Assembly: GCF_000155615.1 (NCBI RefSeq)
Contig: NZ_DS989915.1
Span: forward strand, 351,295 to 415,294
From: Alcanivorax sp. DG881
Lineage (GTDB): Bacteria > Pseudomonadota > Gammaproteobacteria > Pseudomonadales > Alcanivoracaceae
DNA: 64,000 nt
Direction: 5' to 3'
Below the pieces are notes generated by a model, which saw only the letters and a program-made list of their open reading frames with translations, was not told the origin of the DNA and searched no databases. Numbering within the stretch: the stretch's first letter is position 1; each line of letters begins with the position of its first letter. This document shows positions 16,835 through 25,920 of this stretch, piece after piece. The translations under genes and the position numbers were made by a program.

Positions 16835-18337
16835 ATGACTGAGCATCTGGAGACGCCGGAAAATATGGAACTTCCTCCGTCGCTGCTGCCTTACGGCTTC
16901 GCGCGGCGCTATGGTGTCCTGTTGCGCGAGCGTGATGGTCACAAAGAGCTGTGCCACCGGCAGGATGTTTCCGTGGCCGCCCTGGGGGAAGTGCAGCGCC
17001 ACATCGGGCGCCTGCCGCGGCTGGTGCCCATGGACGATACCGCCTTCACCGCAGCCATGGCGATCACCTATGAGCAGCAGCGCGGCGCGGCGGCGGAAGC
17101 GGCGGATGATCTGGAAGGGCTCGACCTGGCCAGCCTGGCGGACTCCCTGCCGGAAACCTCGGATTTGCTGGAGCAGGAAGACGACGCGCCCATTATCCGG
17201 TTGATCAATGCCTTGCTGCAGGAAGCCATTCGCGAAGATGCCTCGGATATCCATGTGGAAACCTTCGAGCGCCGCCTGGTAGTGCGCATGCGGGTGGATG
17301 GTGTGCTCCGTGAAGTGCTGACCCCGAAACGGGAGTTGGCACCGTTGCTGGTCTCGCGGATCAAGGTGATGGCGCGAATGGACATCGCTGAAAAGCGGAT
17401 TCCCCAGGATGGCCGGATTTCCTTGCGCATTGGCGGCCGGGACGTGGATGTACGGGTGTCCACGATGCCCGCCAGTAACGGCGAGCGGGTGGTGCTGCGG
17501 CTGCTGGACAAGCAGGCCGGGCGCCTGCAGGTGTCCCACCTGGGCATGGGGGAAACCTGTGATGCCCACATGCGCGATCTGATCCACAAACCCCACGGTA
17601 TTATTCTGGTCACCGGCCCGACCGGCTCCGGTAAAACCACCACGCTTTATGCCTCGCTGACCGAACTCAACGACAGCTCCCGCAATATCCTGACGGTGGA
17701 AGACCCCATTGAGTATCAGCTGGAAGGGATCGGTCAGACCCAGGTCAACACCAAGGTCGATATGACCTTTGCCCGCGGCCTGCGTGCCATTCTGCGCCAG
17801 GATCCCGATGTGGTCATGGTGGGTGAGATCCGGGATCTGGAAACCGCTGAAATTGCGGTGCAGGCCTCTCTCACCGGCCACCTTGTGCTGTCTACCCTGC
17901 ACACCAATACGGCGGTGGGGGCGGTCACTCGTTTGCAGGATATGGGGATTGAGCCGTTTCTGCTCTCCAGCTCCCTGCTGGGCTCGTTGGCCCAGCGGCT
18001 GGTGCGAGTCCTCTGTGATGATTGCAAAACCCCGTACCAGGCCAGTGCCAGCGAGTTGGAAATGCTGGGCCTGCCGGCCAATGAAAGTTGTACGCTGTAT
18101 CACCCTAATGGCTGTGAAGCCTGTAATAATCAGGGATACCGGGGCCGTACCGGGATTTACGAACTGGTGCTGGTGGATGACACCCTGCGCCAGTTGATCC
18201 ACGACCGCGCCGGCGAGCTGGAACTCAACCGCCATGCCCGGACACTGACCAGTGGCATTCGTGAGGATGGCTGGCGCAAAGTGCTCGACGGACATACCAG
18301 TGTAGAAGAGGTCCTGCGGGTGACCCGCGAGGACTGA
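16835..18337 (+). CDS. gspE: Type II secretion assembly ATPase GspE
   Basis: A 500-residue hexameric secretion ATPase that powers pseudopilus assembly at the inner-membrane platform. The N-terminal domain ([18 protein letters not shown] near 13) binds GspL. The catalytic part has Walker [11 protein letters not shown] near 265, the Asp box ([10 protein letters not shown]), Walker B ([12 protein letters not shown]) and the His box ([12 protein letters not shown]). The zinc-binding tetracysteine is intact (CDDC near 393 and CEAC near 427). Length equals the GspE norm. It is closer to GspE than to PilB or MshE by the N-terminal motif. Start ATG 16835 lies three bases after the stop of the PilZ protein. 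Confidence 0.96.
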   Translation: MTEHLETPENMELPPSLLPYGFARRYGVLLRERDGHKELCHRQDVSVAALGEVQRHIGRLPRLVPMDDTAFTAAMAITYEQQRGAAAEAADDLEGLDLASLADSLPETSDLLEQEDDAPIIRLINALLQEAIREDASDIHVETFERRLVVRMRVDGVLREVLTPKRELAPLLVSRIKVMARMDIAEKRIPQDGRISLRIGGRDVDVRVSTMPASNGERVVLRLLDKQAGRLQVSHLGMGETCDAHMRDLIHKPHGIILVTGPTGSGKTTTLYASLTELNDSSRNILTVEDPIEYQLEGIGQTQVNTKVDMTFARGLRAILRQDPDVVMVGEIRDLETAEIAVQASLTGHLVLSTLHTNTAVGAVTRLQDMGIEPFLLSSSLLGSLAQRLVRVLCDDCKTPYQASASELEMLGLPANESCTLYHPNGCEACNNQGYRGRTGIYELVLVDDTLRQLIHDRAGELELNRHARTLTSGIREDGWRKVLDGHTSVEEVLRVTRED

Positions 18338-18352
18338 CGGGACAGCAGTCGC

Positions 18353-19570
18353 ATGCCAGCATTCGAATACCGATCCCTGGATCACAGGGGCAAAATCAAC
18401 AAAGGCACTCTGGAAGCAGACAGTGCCCGCCAGGTTCGCCAGCAACTCCGTGACAAGGGCTGGGTCCCGCTGGAGGTTAACGAAGCCAGCGATACCAACA
18501 GCCAGGGAATGGGCCGTTTTGCCGGCTCCGGCAAGATCAATGGCGCCGAACAGGCGCTGATTACCCGCCAGCTGGCCACGTTGTTGAAATCCGGCCTGCC
18601 TGTGGAGCAGGCCCTGTCTGCGGTTTCCAAGCAGGCCGCCAATGACCGCATTGAGCGCATCATGCTCGCGGTACGTGCCAAGGTCCGCGAGGGGTACAGC
18701 CTGGCACGCAGCTTCGAATCCTTTCCCCGGGCTTTTCCGGAAATGTACCGCGCCACGGTGGCCGCCGGTGAGCAGAGCGGTCACTTGGAACAGGTACTGG
18801 AACAGCTCGCCGATTACCTGGAAACCCGGCACGACACCGGGCGTTCCGTGGCCCAGGCGATGATTTACCCCGCCTTCATCATGGTGTTTGCTTCCATCGT
18901 TATCATGCTGATGATGACCTTCGTGGTGCCCAAGTTGGTGGCCGTGTTCGAAGGGCGAGACCAGGCGTTGCCGTTGCTCACACGTATTGTCATGGCCATG
19001 AGTGATTTTGCCCGTGGCTGGGGCTGGTTGGTGGTGCTGTTGATCGTGGTGGCTGTGGTGGTCTTCATGCGCGCCATGCGTGACCCGCGTTTCCGCTTGC
19101 GGGTGCATCAGCGGTTAGTGAATATGCCGCTGGTGGGCACCATGCTGCGCGCTGGCGACAGTGCCAGGCTGGCCAGCACCCTGGGCATTCTCGGCCGCTC
19201 CGGTGTGCCGCTGGTGGATGCCCTGTTTATTGCCGCCCAGGTCGTAGGCAACCTGGCGGTCCGCAACGCGGTGAAAAATGCCGCCGCCAAGGTACGCGAG
19301 GGCGGCAGTCTCAGCCGGGCTCTGGATGCCAGCGGTTACTTTCCGCCCATGCTGGTGCAGATGATTGCCAGCGGTGAGACCAGCGGTGAACTGGACAATA
19401 TGTTGACCCGGGCAGCGGATTATCAGGAACGGGAACTGAGTAGCACGATCAATACCATGGTGGGGCTGCTCGGCCCAATCATGTTGCTGGTGATGGCGGG
19501 GGTGGTTGTAATGATCGTCCTGTCGGTCATGTTACCGATCATGCAAATGAATAACTTACTAGCCGGTTAA
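18353..19570 (+). CDS. gspF: Type II secretion inner-membrane platform protein GspF
   Basis: A 405-residue polytopic platform protein, the usual size. The N-terminal MPAFEYRSLDHRGKINKGTLE is typical of GspF. Two T2SSF repeats follow (about 70-195 and 270-395), with helices near 165-190 (AFIMVFASIVIMLMMTFVVP), 215-240 and 375-400. The motif FPEMYRATVAAGEQSGHLEQ in repeat one and FPPMLVQMIASGETSGELD in repeat two mark the internal duplication. It contacts GspE and GspL. The start lies 15 bases after gspE. Confidence 0.96.
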   Translation: MPAFEYRSLDHRGKINKGTLEADSARQVRQQLRDKGWVPLEVNEASDTNSQGMGRFAGSGKINGAEQALITRQLATLLKSGLPVEQALSAVSKQAANDRIERIMLAVRAKVREGYSLARSFESFPRAFPEMYRATVAAGEQSGHLEQVLEQLADYLETRHDTGRSVAQAMIYPAFIMVFASIVIMLMMTFVVPKLVAVFEGRDQALPLLTRIVMAMSDFARGWGWLVVLLIVVAVVVFMRAMRDPRFRLRVHQRLVNMPLVGTMLRAGDSARLASTLGILGRSGVPLVDALFIAAQVVGNLAVRNAVKNAAAKVREGGSLSRALDASGYFPPMLVQMIASGETSGELDNMLTRAADYQERELSSTINTMVGLLGPIMLLVMAGVVVMIVLSVMLPIMQMNNLLAG

Positions 19571-19579
19571 GGTGAAGGA

Positions 19580-20005
19580 ATGAAAGCAAAGCGTGCCATG
19601 TCGGGGTTTACCCTGCTGGAAATTATGGTGGTGGTGGCCATTATTGGTCTGTTGGCTGCGGTGATTGTGCCCAACGTAATCGGGCAGGGTGAAGCCGCCA
19701 AGGTGGATCTGACCAAAGCCAATATGGGCAAGATCGTCCAGCAGCTGGACCTCTACAAGTTCAACAATGGTAGTTACCCCACCAGTGAAGAAGGCCTCAA
19801 CGGCCTGGTGGAGCGCCCTAATTCAGCCCGCAAATGGCCTGATGGCGGCTACCTGCCGAAAGTCCCCCTGGATGCCTGGAACAACGATTACGTTTACATC
19901 AGCCCCGGGGTTGAAGGGCCGTTCGATCTGCTGTCCATGGGCGCCGATGGTGTTGAGGGCGGTGAAGGCTCCGACGCGGACATCAATTGGCGCGACGTTC
20001 AGTAA
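19580..20005 (+). CDS. gspG: Major pseudopilin GspG
   Basis: A 141-residue major pseudopilin. A short basic leader (MKAKRAMSG) is followed by FTLLEIMVVVAIIGLLAAV, with the prepilin peptidase (GspO/PilD) cleavage between Gly and Phe and the conserved Glu5. The C-terminal domain has TSEEGLNGLVERP and a DLLSMGADGVEGGEGSDADI calcium-binding region typical of GspG. The peptidase gene is not in this window. Ribosome site GGTGAAGGA directly precedes the ATG. Confidence 0.96.
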   Translation: MKAKRAMSGFTLLEIMVVVAIIGLLAAVIVPNVIGQGEAAKVDLTKANMGKIVQQLDLYKFNNGSYPTSEEGLNGLVERPNSARKWPDGGYLPKVPLDAWNNDYVYISPGVEGPFDLLSMGADGVEGGEGSDADINWRDVQ

Positions 20006-20006
20006 G

Positions 20007-20735
20007 ATGCGCTTGCCCCGCACGCTGCAGTCCGGCTTCACCCTGCTGGAAATCATGGTGGTGGTGGGGCTGATTGCACTGCTCAGCGCCGTGGTGATTA
20101 GCCAGGGCAACTGGACTTCTGACGACCGGCAGCTGGAACAAGAATCCGCCCGGTTGAAGGATACTCTGGCCCTGCTCAACGAGCGCAGCCTGTTCTCGGG
20201 GCAACTGCTGGCGCTGCGTCTGCGTCATGATGGCTGGGAGCCCCTGGCATACGACATCGCCGCTGCCGATTTTCTGCCTATCGAAGATACCGCCCTCAAG
20301 CCTCGCCAGATCCCGCCGTCCCTGGAGTTGGTGTGGCAGCTGGACGAACTGGCTGATGAAGAACAGGCGAGCCTCAGTCAGGTTGCCGAGACCCTGGTCA
20401 AGAAAGACACCTCGCTGGATTTGGGTGAAGACACAGTGGGCGAGGGTGACGAGGAAGAGGCGCGCCAGCAGGGCAGCAACAGCGAGTCCGAGGTAGGGGG
20501 AGAGGGAGAGGACGAAAAGGCGTTTCCGCAGATTTTCTTTTTCCCCAGCGGTGAAGTGTCTCCTGTGACCCTCGCCATGCAGAGCCAGGACGATCTGGAG
20601 CAGGTGCAGCGCTGGCAAATTTCGGCTCTCGGGCAGATTACCGATCCGGACCGCGAGCAGGACAATGACGACCAGCAGGACAAACAGGAGTGGCTGGAGC
20701 GGCGTTCAAGAATGATCGAGGACGTGCAGGAATGA
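20007..20735 (+). CDS. gspH: Minor pseudopilin GspH with an acidic insertion
   Basis: A 242-residue minor pseudopilin. The leader MRLPRTLQSG is followed by FTLLEIMVVVGLIALLSAVV with the prepilin cleavage site. GspH proteins are usually about 170-190 residues; the excess here is a low-complexity acidic stretch at about 130-172 (EDTVGEGDEEEARQQG and onward), rich in Glu, Asp, Gly and Ser, plus an acidic C-terminal region (DREQDNDDQQDKQE). The C-terminal beta domain resumes with FPQIFFFPSGEVSPVTL. The ATG lies one base after the gspG stop; the stop overlaps the gspI start (ATGA). An upstream frame extension from 19767 lies inside gspG and is not used. Confidence 0.93.
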   Translation: MRLPRTLQSGFTLLEIMVVVGLIALLSAVVISQGNWTSDDRQLEQESARLKDTLALLNERSLFSGQLLALRLRHDGWEPLAYDIAAADFLPIEDTALKPRQIPPSLELVWQLDELADEEQASLSQVAETLVKKDTSLDLGEDTVGEGDEEEARQQGSNSESEVGGEGEDEKAFPQIFFFPSGEVSPVTLAMQSQDDLEQVQRWQISALGQITDPDREQDNDDQQDKQEWLERRSRMIEDVQE

Positions 20736-21112
20736 AGCGGCAGGGTGGCTTTACTCTGGTGGAAGTGCTGATTGCTGTCTCCATTCTGGCGCTGGTTATG
20801 GTGGTGCTTGGTCAGACCATGGGCTCCACCGCGCGCGCCTATACCAATATCAATGAAACCCATCTGGGCTTTCTGGTGGCCTCCGACAAGCTGGTAGAAA
20901 TGCAGGTGTATCAACAGTGGCCCTCCACTGGCGAATCGGATTCCACGGTGACCCGCAACGGACGTGAATGGTGGATCAATACCCGTGTCAGCGAGGGCCC
21001 TTACCCGGATACCCGGCGTGTGGATATCGAGGTGGGCATGATGCAGGACGATGACGAGGGGCAAATGGCGTATCACCTGGCGAGCCTGATCGGCAAACCG
21101 GCGTCCGGATGA
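20732..21112 (+). CDS. gspI: Minor pseudopilin GspI
   Basis: A 126-residue minor pseudopilin with leader MKRQGG and FTLVEVLIAVSILALVMVVL; the cleavage site and Glu5 are intact. GspI with GspJ and GspK forms the pseudopilus tip. The start overlaps the gspH stop (ATGA), and its stop overlaps the gspJ start. Size is typical. Confidence 0.94.
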   Translation: MKRQGGFTLVEVLIAVSILALVMVVLGQTMGSTARAYTNINETHLGFLVASDKLVEMQVYQQWPSTGESDSTVTRNGREWWINTRVSEGPYPDTRRVDIEVGMMQDDDEGQMAYHLASLIGKPASG

Positions 21113-21768
21113 TGAAAGCTCTCCATCCGTTTTCTTCCAGGCGCCTGGCGCAGCGGGGCTTTACCCTGCTGGAGATGGTCATCACCATCGCCATCTTTGC
21201 GTTTATCTATGTGTGGGTCGCCAGTTTTCTCGGCAGCGCCTTGCAGGGTCGTGAACAGCTAAAAGACAGTGCCGATGAAATGGAGCGCACCCAGCGGGCT
21301 GTCACATTCCTTACCCTGGATTTCGAGCAACTGATCAATCGCCCGGTTCGTGACCCCTACGGCGACCCGCAGCCGGCCATTCTGGGCCGTGATAATTATG
21401 TGGAATTCACCCGCCTGGGCTGGTCCAACCCCTTTGGGCTTCGTAAACGCAGTGAGATGCAGCGGGTGGTCTATACCCTGGAAGATGGCACTTTATTCCG
21501 TCGTTACTGGCCGGTGCTCGACACCAACGTCGCTACTGAGTATCAGGAAGACGTGTTGATAGATCGCGTGGAGCGTTTTACCGTCCGCTATCTGGATTTG
21601 ACGCCCCAGGGGGAATGGCAGTGGCTGGAGTTATGGCCGGATGTGGCCATGGCCGCCGTTCCCGTGTGGCAGCAGCGCCTGCCAAAGAGTATTGAGCTGG
21701 AGATTGAACTGGAAAACGGTGACATCGTGCACCGCTTCTACCGGACCGTGGTGAACCCATGGAGCTGA
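21109..21768 (+). CDS. gspJ: Minor pseudopilin GspJ
   Basis: A 219-residue minor pseudopilin with a longer leader (MMKALHPFSSRRLAQRG) before FTLLEMVITIAIFAFIYVWV. The globular part includes MERTQRAVTFLTLDFEQLINRPVRD-like sequence typical of GspJ. Either of two tandem ATGs (21109 or 21112) may be used. It overlaps gspI by four bases and gspK by ten. Confidence 0.93.
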   Translation: MMKALHPFSSRRLAQRGFTLLEMVITIAIFAFIYVWVASFLGSALQGREQLKDSADEMERTQRAVTFLTLDFEQLINRPVRDPYGDPQPAILGRDNYVEFTRLGWSNPFGLRKRSEMQRVVYTLEDGTLFRRYWPVLDTNVATEYQEDVLIDRVERFTVRYLDLTPQGEWQWLELWPDVAMAAVPVWQQRLPKSIELEIELENGDIVHRFYRTVVNPWS

Positions 21769-22820
21769 TACGGCGCAAGCGTAATAATCGTGCGCACCGG
21801 CAGCGGGGAATGGCGCTGGTGATTGTGCTGCTGCTACTGGCCCTGTTGACCACCATTACCGTGGAGGTGCTGTTTCGCCAGGACCGCTTTCTTACCCGTG
21901 CGGACAACCTGCTGCAATGGGACAAACGTTACCAATATGCCATGGCGGCAGAAGTGGTTGCGCAGCAGGGGTTGGTGGATGACCTGCAGGATGACCAGAA
22001 CAATAACGCGCTGGTTGATGACTGCGTGGAAGAGCAGTGGGCAGTGCAATTACCGCCCACTCCCTATGAAGACGCCATGCTCAGCGCCAGCGTTCAGGAT
22101 CTGCAGGGTCGTTTTAACCTGAATTGGTTGATTACCGCTCAAGGCGATACCTTTGTTCGCGATCCGGAGGCGATTGACCGGCTTGCCCGGCTCATCGAGC
22201 TGACTTTCCCTCAGGAAACAGACGCGTCACGGCTGGCCAACGAAATGGCGGACTGGCTGGATTCCAACAATATTGTGGACGGCGTCGAGGGGGCCGAAGA
22301 CGCGGATTACCGTAACCGCCGGACTCCCAACATGCCGGCGGCCCATGAATCGGAAATGCGTGCCTTGCTCAGCTTCCAGGTGGCCAATCAGCCCGAGGAC
22401 AGCATGGTCTGGGGGCTGTTTACCGCGCTACCGCTGGGGACTACATTGAATGTGAATACGGCGCCGCCCCAGGTGCTGGATGCGGTACTGGGCGGGGTAG
22501 CAGGTACCGGCGTGGCAGAGGCGATTGTCAAAGCCCGTGAAGAAGAGCCGATTACAGCAGTGAGCGATCTGATGCAGCTTGCCGCTTTGAGCGCTCTGGA
22601 CGCCGATGAAAAGCAGGCAGTTAGCGACCTTCTGGGGGTAAGCAGTGAGTATTTCCAGGTAATGGTGGACGTGGAAGTAGACGGTCAATTAAGCCGATTG
22701 GTGAGTCGTTTGCGCCGGCGTAGCGGTAATGATGCGTCTACCGATGTCTTCAGCCGGCAGGTAAGCCCGCTGCTGACCCCGCTCGAACCGGCCTGCAATC
22801 CCTTCTACAATACCCAGTAG
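21759..22820 (+). CDS. gspK: Minor pseudopilin / tip protein GspK
   Basis: A 353-residue protein with leader MELIRRKRNNRAHRQRG and helix MALVIVLLLLALLTTITVEV. It lacks Glu5 of other pseudopilins (Val at that position), as is normal for GspK, which caps the pseudopilus. The large alpha domain has DLQGRFNLNWLI near 115, LANEMADWLDSNN near 165 and LNVNTAPPQVLDAVL near 230, all GspK landmarks. It overlaps the end of gspJ by ten bases. Confidence 0.94.
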   Translation: MELIRRKRNNRAHRQRGMALVIVLLLLALLTTITVEVLFRQDRFLTRADNLLQWDKRYQYAMAAEVVAQQGLVDDLQDDQNNNALVDDCVEEQWAVQLPPTPYEDAMLSASVQDLQGRFNLNWLITAQGDTFVRDPEAIDRLARLIELTFPQETDASRLANEMADWLDSNNIVDGVEGAEDADYRNRRTPNMPAAHESEMRALLSFQVANQPEDSMVWGLFTALPLGTTLNVNTAPPQVLDAVLGGVAGTGVAEAIVKAREEEPITAVSDLMQLAALSALDADEKQAVSDLLGVSSEYFQVMVDVEVDGQLSRLVSRLRRRSGNDASTDVFSRQVSPLLTPLEPACNPFYNTQ

Positions 22821-22938
22821 AGGCCCGGCAGATGCAATGGGCCGTTACGACACTGTGGAATGATGCCCGCCTTGGTACACTGGCCCGGCGGCACATGCAG
22901 AGATAACAACGCAGATAACAACGAAAGGACACAGCAGC

Positions 22939-24078
22939 GTGGCAGATGCTCCACTGATTTATTTAAGCGGTGCAGGGGGAACAGACCCGGATCTTGAGAT
23001 TCCGGTGCTGTTGCAGCGCAGCACAACTGAGGATGTGCAAGCCGTTAGCCTGCGCGATGCGCTGGAACAGTGTGCCGGGCAGACCCTCCATGTCATTATC
23101 AGCGTGGCCTTTGCCCGGTTGACCCATGTTTCCCTGACCCGCAAACAGGCGCGCCATTTGCAGCGCGTGCTGCCGTATCTGCTCGAAGAGCAGATGCTGG
23201 ACAGCCCGGAGTCGCTCTGGTTTGTCTCCCGCAAAGGAACAGGGGACGACTATGAAGTGACCGCCATCGCCCGTGAGTTGATTGTGCAGCTTAAGCAGTG
23301 GGCGGCGGAACAGGGAGCTGTGCTCGGCTCGCTTCAGGTGGATGCCGAGCGGCTACAGGGCCAGGCGCCACTGATTGCCGAGCTGGATGGTGGGCAGGCG
23401 TTATTGATGGCCGATCGTGACCGTTGTCTGGTAGTGGATGCCGACCAGCGTGACGGCATGCAGGCGTTATTTGGCGAGAGCCTTGCCGGCGCCACCGTTT
23501 TATCCGGCACCCCGGCATTTCTGGACGCCTTGCGGAGTGGGGAGGGGCAGGAGCTGCTGACCGGTCCGTATGCACCGAAACAGAAAAAAGGGCCCAACAC
23601 GGCATTTACGCCCTGGAAGCCCGTCAGCATTCTGGCTGCGTCAGTGTTTGTGCTGGCGCTGGTGGCAATCTGGGTCCAGCAGTGGCGCTATGACCAGGCG
23701 TCGGAAGCGGCCTTTGCCGATGCCAAAAGCCTTTACGAACAGCTCTTCCCCGGTGACAAGGCCACCACGGCTCTGAGCCGTCAGTTCCAGGGGCGCCTTG
23801 CCCGCCTTGGAGGCGGCAGCGAGGGCGGGCAGGCTCGCTTCTTCCCGCTTCTGGGGCCGGTGGCGCAAGTGTTGAAAGAGATCAAGGTTGAACCCAAACG
23901 GCTGCAGTATGACCAGCGTGACAATACGTTGTTGCTGGACGTGGGGGCCAAGGACTACGCCCAGCTGGAACAGCTTCAAAATGCGTTGAAACAGCAAGGG
24001 GCAAGGGCCTCGATCGCCAACTATCGCAATGGGGCCCAGGGTGTCAGCGCCCGCATCAAGGTGGAGCAGCCAGGATGA
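22939..24078 (+). CDS. gspL: Type II secretion platform protein GspL
   Basis: A 379-residue bitopic protein. The cytoplasmic actin-like domain (about 1-225) includes VSLTRKQARHLQRVLPYLLEEQ near 60, the part that normally docks GspE. A single transmembrane helix lies near 235-256 (VSILAASVFVLALVAIWVQQ) and a ferredoxin-like periplasmic domain ends the protein. The start is GTG 22939 with AAAGGA about nine bases upstream. It follows gspK after a 118-base gap and overlaps gspM (ATGA). Confidence 0.92.
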   Translation: MADAPLIYLSGAGGTDPDLEIPVLLQRSTTEDVQAVSLRDALEQCAGQTLHVIISVAFARLTHVSLTRKQARHLQRVLPYLLEEQMLDSPESLWFVSRKGTGDDYEVTAIARELIVQLKQWAAEQGAVLGSLQVDAERLQGQAPLIAELDGGQALLMADRDRCLVVDADQRDGMQALFGESLAGATVLSGTPAFLDALRSGEGQELLTGPYAPKQKKGPNTAFTPWKPVSILAASVFVLALVAIWVQQWRYDQASEAAFADAKSLYEQLFPGDKATTALSRQFQGRLARLGGGSEGGQARFFPLLGPVAQVLKEIKVEPKRLQYDQRDNTLLLDVGAKDYAQLEQLQNALKQQGARASIANYRNGAQGVSARIKVEQPG

Positions 24079-24593
24079 GTAATACGGCAGAATTGAAAAA
24101 GCTGGCAGCACACCGGCGCGATCAGGCGGTTAACTGGTACCAAAGCCGAGAGCCCCGTGAACAACGTATTCTTCAGGTATTGGCAGCGGTGGCGTTTCTG
24201 GTCGTGCTGTACTGGTTGATTTGGGCGCCTTCGGTGGCCGCGCGGGATCAGGCGAAGAAGCGCTTTGTCTCCAATCAACAAACACTGCAGTGGATCCAGG
24301 ATAACCGCGGCGCTGTTATTGCCGCCCGGCGTGGGGATACCTCCGCCGCGCGGCCAACGGGCAACTGGACCGGTAATGTGAGCCGCAGCGCTGACCAGTT
24401 TGGCCTGACCTTGAAAGGGTTTTCCCCCGACGGCAATCGCGCGGTGCGAATCCAGATGGAAAATCAGGTGGCCTCGCAAACGGTGCTCTGGCTGCAATCT
24501 CTCCAGCAAGAGGGCGTGCAGTTGACCAATCTGGAAATGACGCCGGGTGAAAAACCGGGTACTGCCACGGTGCGGGCGACGCTGCAAAAATAG
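24075..24593 (+). CDS. gspM: Type II secretion platform protein GspM
   Basis: A 172-residue bitopic protein. A short cytoplasmic region with YQSREPREQRILQVL is followed by one helix near 37-55 (VAAVAFLVVLYWLIWAP-like) and a periplasmic ferredoxin-like domain ending in ATVRATLQK. It partners GspL in the inner-membrane platform. The start overlaps the gspL stop. Size is typical. gspN and gspO are not present downstream. Confidence 0.91.
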   Translation: MSNTAELKKLAAHRRDQAVNWYQSREPREQRILQVLAAVAFLVVLYWLIWAPSVAARDQAKKRFVSNQQTLQWIQDNRGAVIAARRGDTSAARPTGNWTGNVSRSADQFGLTLKGFSPDGNRAVRIQMENQVASQTVLWLQSLQQEGVQLTNLEMTPGEKPGTATVRATLQK

Positions 24594-24636
24594 CCGTCGC
24601 CACACAAGAATAAACAATCAGGTAGCAGCCATTACT

Positions 24637-25920
24637 ATGACCCTACGCCTGTTTCTGGCGCTTGGCCTTTTTATTCCGGCACTGACCGTTCATGGGCAAT
24701 GCCGATTTGATCCTCTGGATCGCGGCCGCGTGGTTAAACTCTCCGGGCAGGATTTTCCCGTTGTTGAAGGCAAGGCGCTGGATACACTCTCCGTCATGCG
24801 GGTTGAACAGGGGCGCTTTGTGCCTGTGGCTTACCAGTTCGATGAGCTGGATGAGCATGGCATGGTGTGGTTTGAAGGGAGTGAATTCGCCATGGCTGGC
24901 GACGCCGGGCAGCTGGATAAGGCGGACCAGTTGTTGATGATGCTCACCGATGCAGGCCCGCAGGCACCTGCCACGCTCCGCCCAGCCCAGGGATCCATCG
25001 TTGCCGATATCGCGGTGGCGAGAAATTGCTATTTCTATCTGGTGGAAGGCAACCGCCAGCGTAGCCAGAATTATTACGTTGCCCACGATATCGACAACGG
25101 CATGACCCGCACGGCGCTGTATGAGTTGAACGTGGAGCCGGAAAACGAATTGAACTGGTTGTATCTCGGGTATCAGGGCTACCAGGGGGATGGCTCGATA
25201 ATCGACACCCTGAAAATGCGCATGAGCGCCGGGGTGCTCTCGCGTTTTACCCGCATGTCGCTGGATAATCACAACCTGCGGCCCAAACAGGTAGGGCATT
25301 TGCTTGGCCCAATCCGCTCAGTCATGCATCTACGTACCAAGGTGGTGCTGGCCGGTATCCCGGTGATGACGATTCAGGTACAGGCCATGCGGTATGCCGC
25401 TCATTACGAGGCGCATACCTTTGCCCGCATTCCCGATCTGTACCGCGCCACCCTCAAGGATCCGGAAGTGGCGGTGACTGTGGATGGCAATGCGCAGATC
25501 GGCGCACGGGTTTATACCGCCGGCTTTGCGGACAAGCCGGTGACCGTGGATGGCAAAATAGACGATGCTGACAAGCGCTTTGCCAATCAATCGCTGAGCA
25601 TGCATGAGAACTGGATTCTGTTTGACAGCCGCAAGCAGTTCTCCCTGTTGACCGCCATGACGGTGCCGGATGAGCTACTGGAGACGCCGGTAAAATTGAT
25701 CTATGAAGATGACCGGGCGCTGCGGGTCGAGCCTGAACAGTTTACCGGTCAACTGCCTAACCTGGGGTATTCCCTGCAAGGCTGGCCGGAGCCACAGGAG
25801 TTGCGGTTTACCGTCAGCCTGTATTTTGACGAAGGGCTGCATGGCATGGAGGCGGGGGCGTTTGCACAGCAGCGAAGTGCTGCCGTGCCTTACGCGGTCA
25901 GTGAGCCGTTATCGGAATGA
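24637..25920 (+). CDS. Exported protein of unknown function, last gene of the gsp operon
   Basis: A 427-residue protein I cannot assign to a named family. A signal peptide is clear (MTLRLFLALGLFIPALTVHGQC); the residues before Cys do not form a good lipobox, so signal peptidase I is more likely. The body is predicted beta-rich with alternating hydrophobics, and no catalytic motif is recognised. Segments such as VPVAYQFDELDEHGMVWF and DKADQLLMMLTDAGPQA resemble substrate-binding beta domains only loosely. It starts 43 bases after gspM on the same strand, so it could be a secretion substrate, a periplasmic accessory, or an unrelated passenger. It overlaps the convergent hydrolase gene by 12 bases at its 3' end. 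A longer frame from 24547 lies inside gspM and lacks a signal peptide at its start. Confidence 0.82.
   Translation: MTLRLFLALGLFIPALTVHGQCRFDPLDRGRVVKLSGQDFPVVEGKALDTLSVMRVEQGRFVPVAYQFDELDEHGMVWFEGSEFAMAGDAGQLDKADQLLMMLTDAGPQAPATLRPAQGSIVADIAVARNCYFYLVEGNRQRSQNYYVAHDIDNGMTRTALYELNVEPENELNWLYLGYQGYQGDGSIIDTLKMRMSAGVLSRFTRMSLDNHNLRPKQVGHLLGPIRSVMHLRTKVVLAGIPVMTIQVQAMRYAAHYEAHTFARIPDLYRATLKDPEVAVTVDGNAQIGARVYTAGFADKPVTVDGKIDDADKRFANQSLSMHENWILFDSRKQFSLLTAMTVPDELLETPVKLIYEDDRALRVEPEQFTGQLPNLGYSLQGWPEPQELRFTVSLYFDEGLHGMEAGAFAQQRSAAVPYAVSEPLSE

Noticed and set aside
16814-19108. Very long open frame on the minus strand (764 codons) opposite gspE and gspF
   Set aside because: It mirrors the codon pattern of two unmistakable genes; the product is His/Gln-rich with no domain, which is typical of antisense frames in GC-rich DNA.
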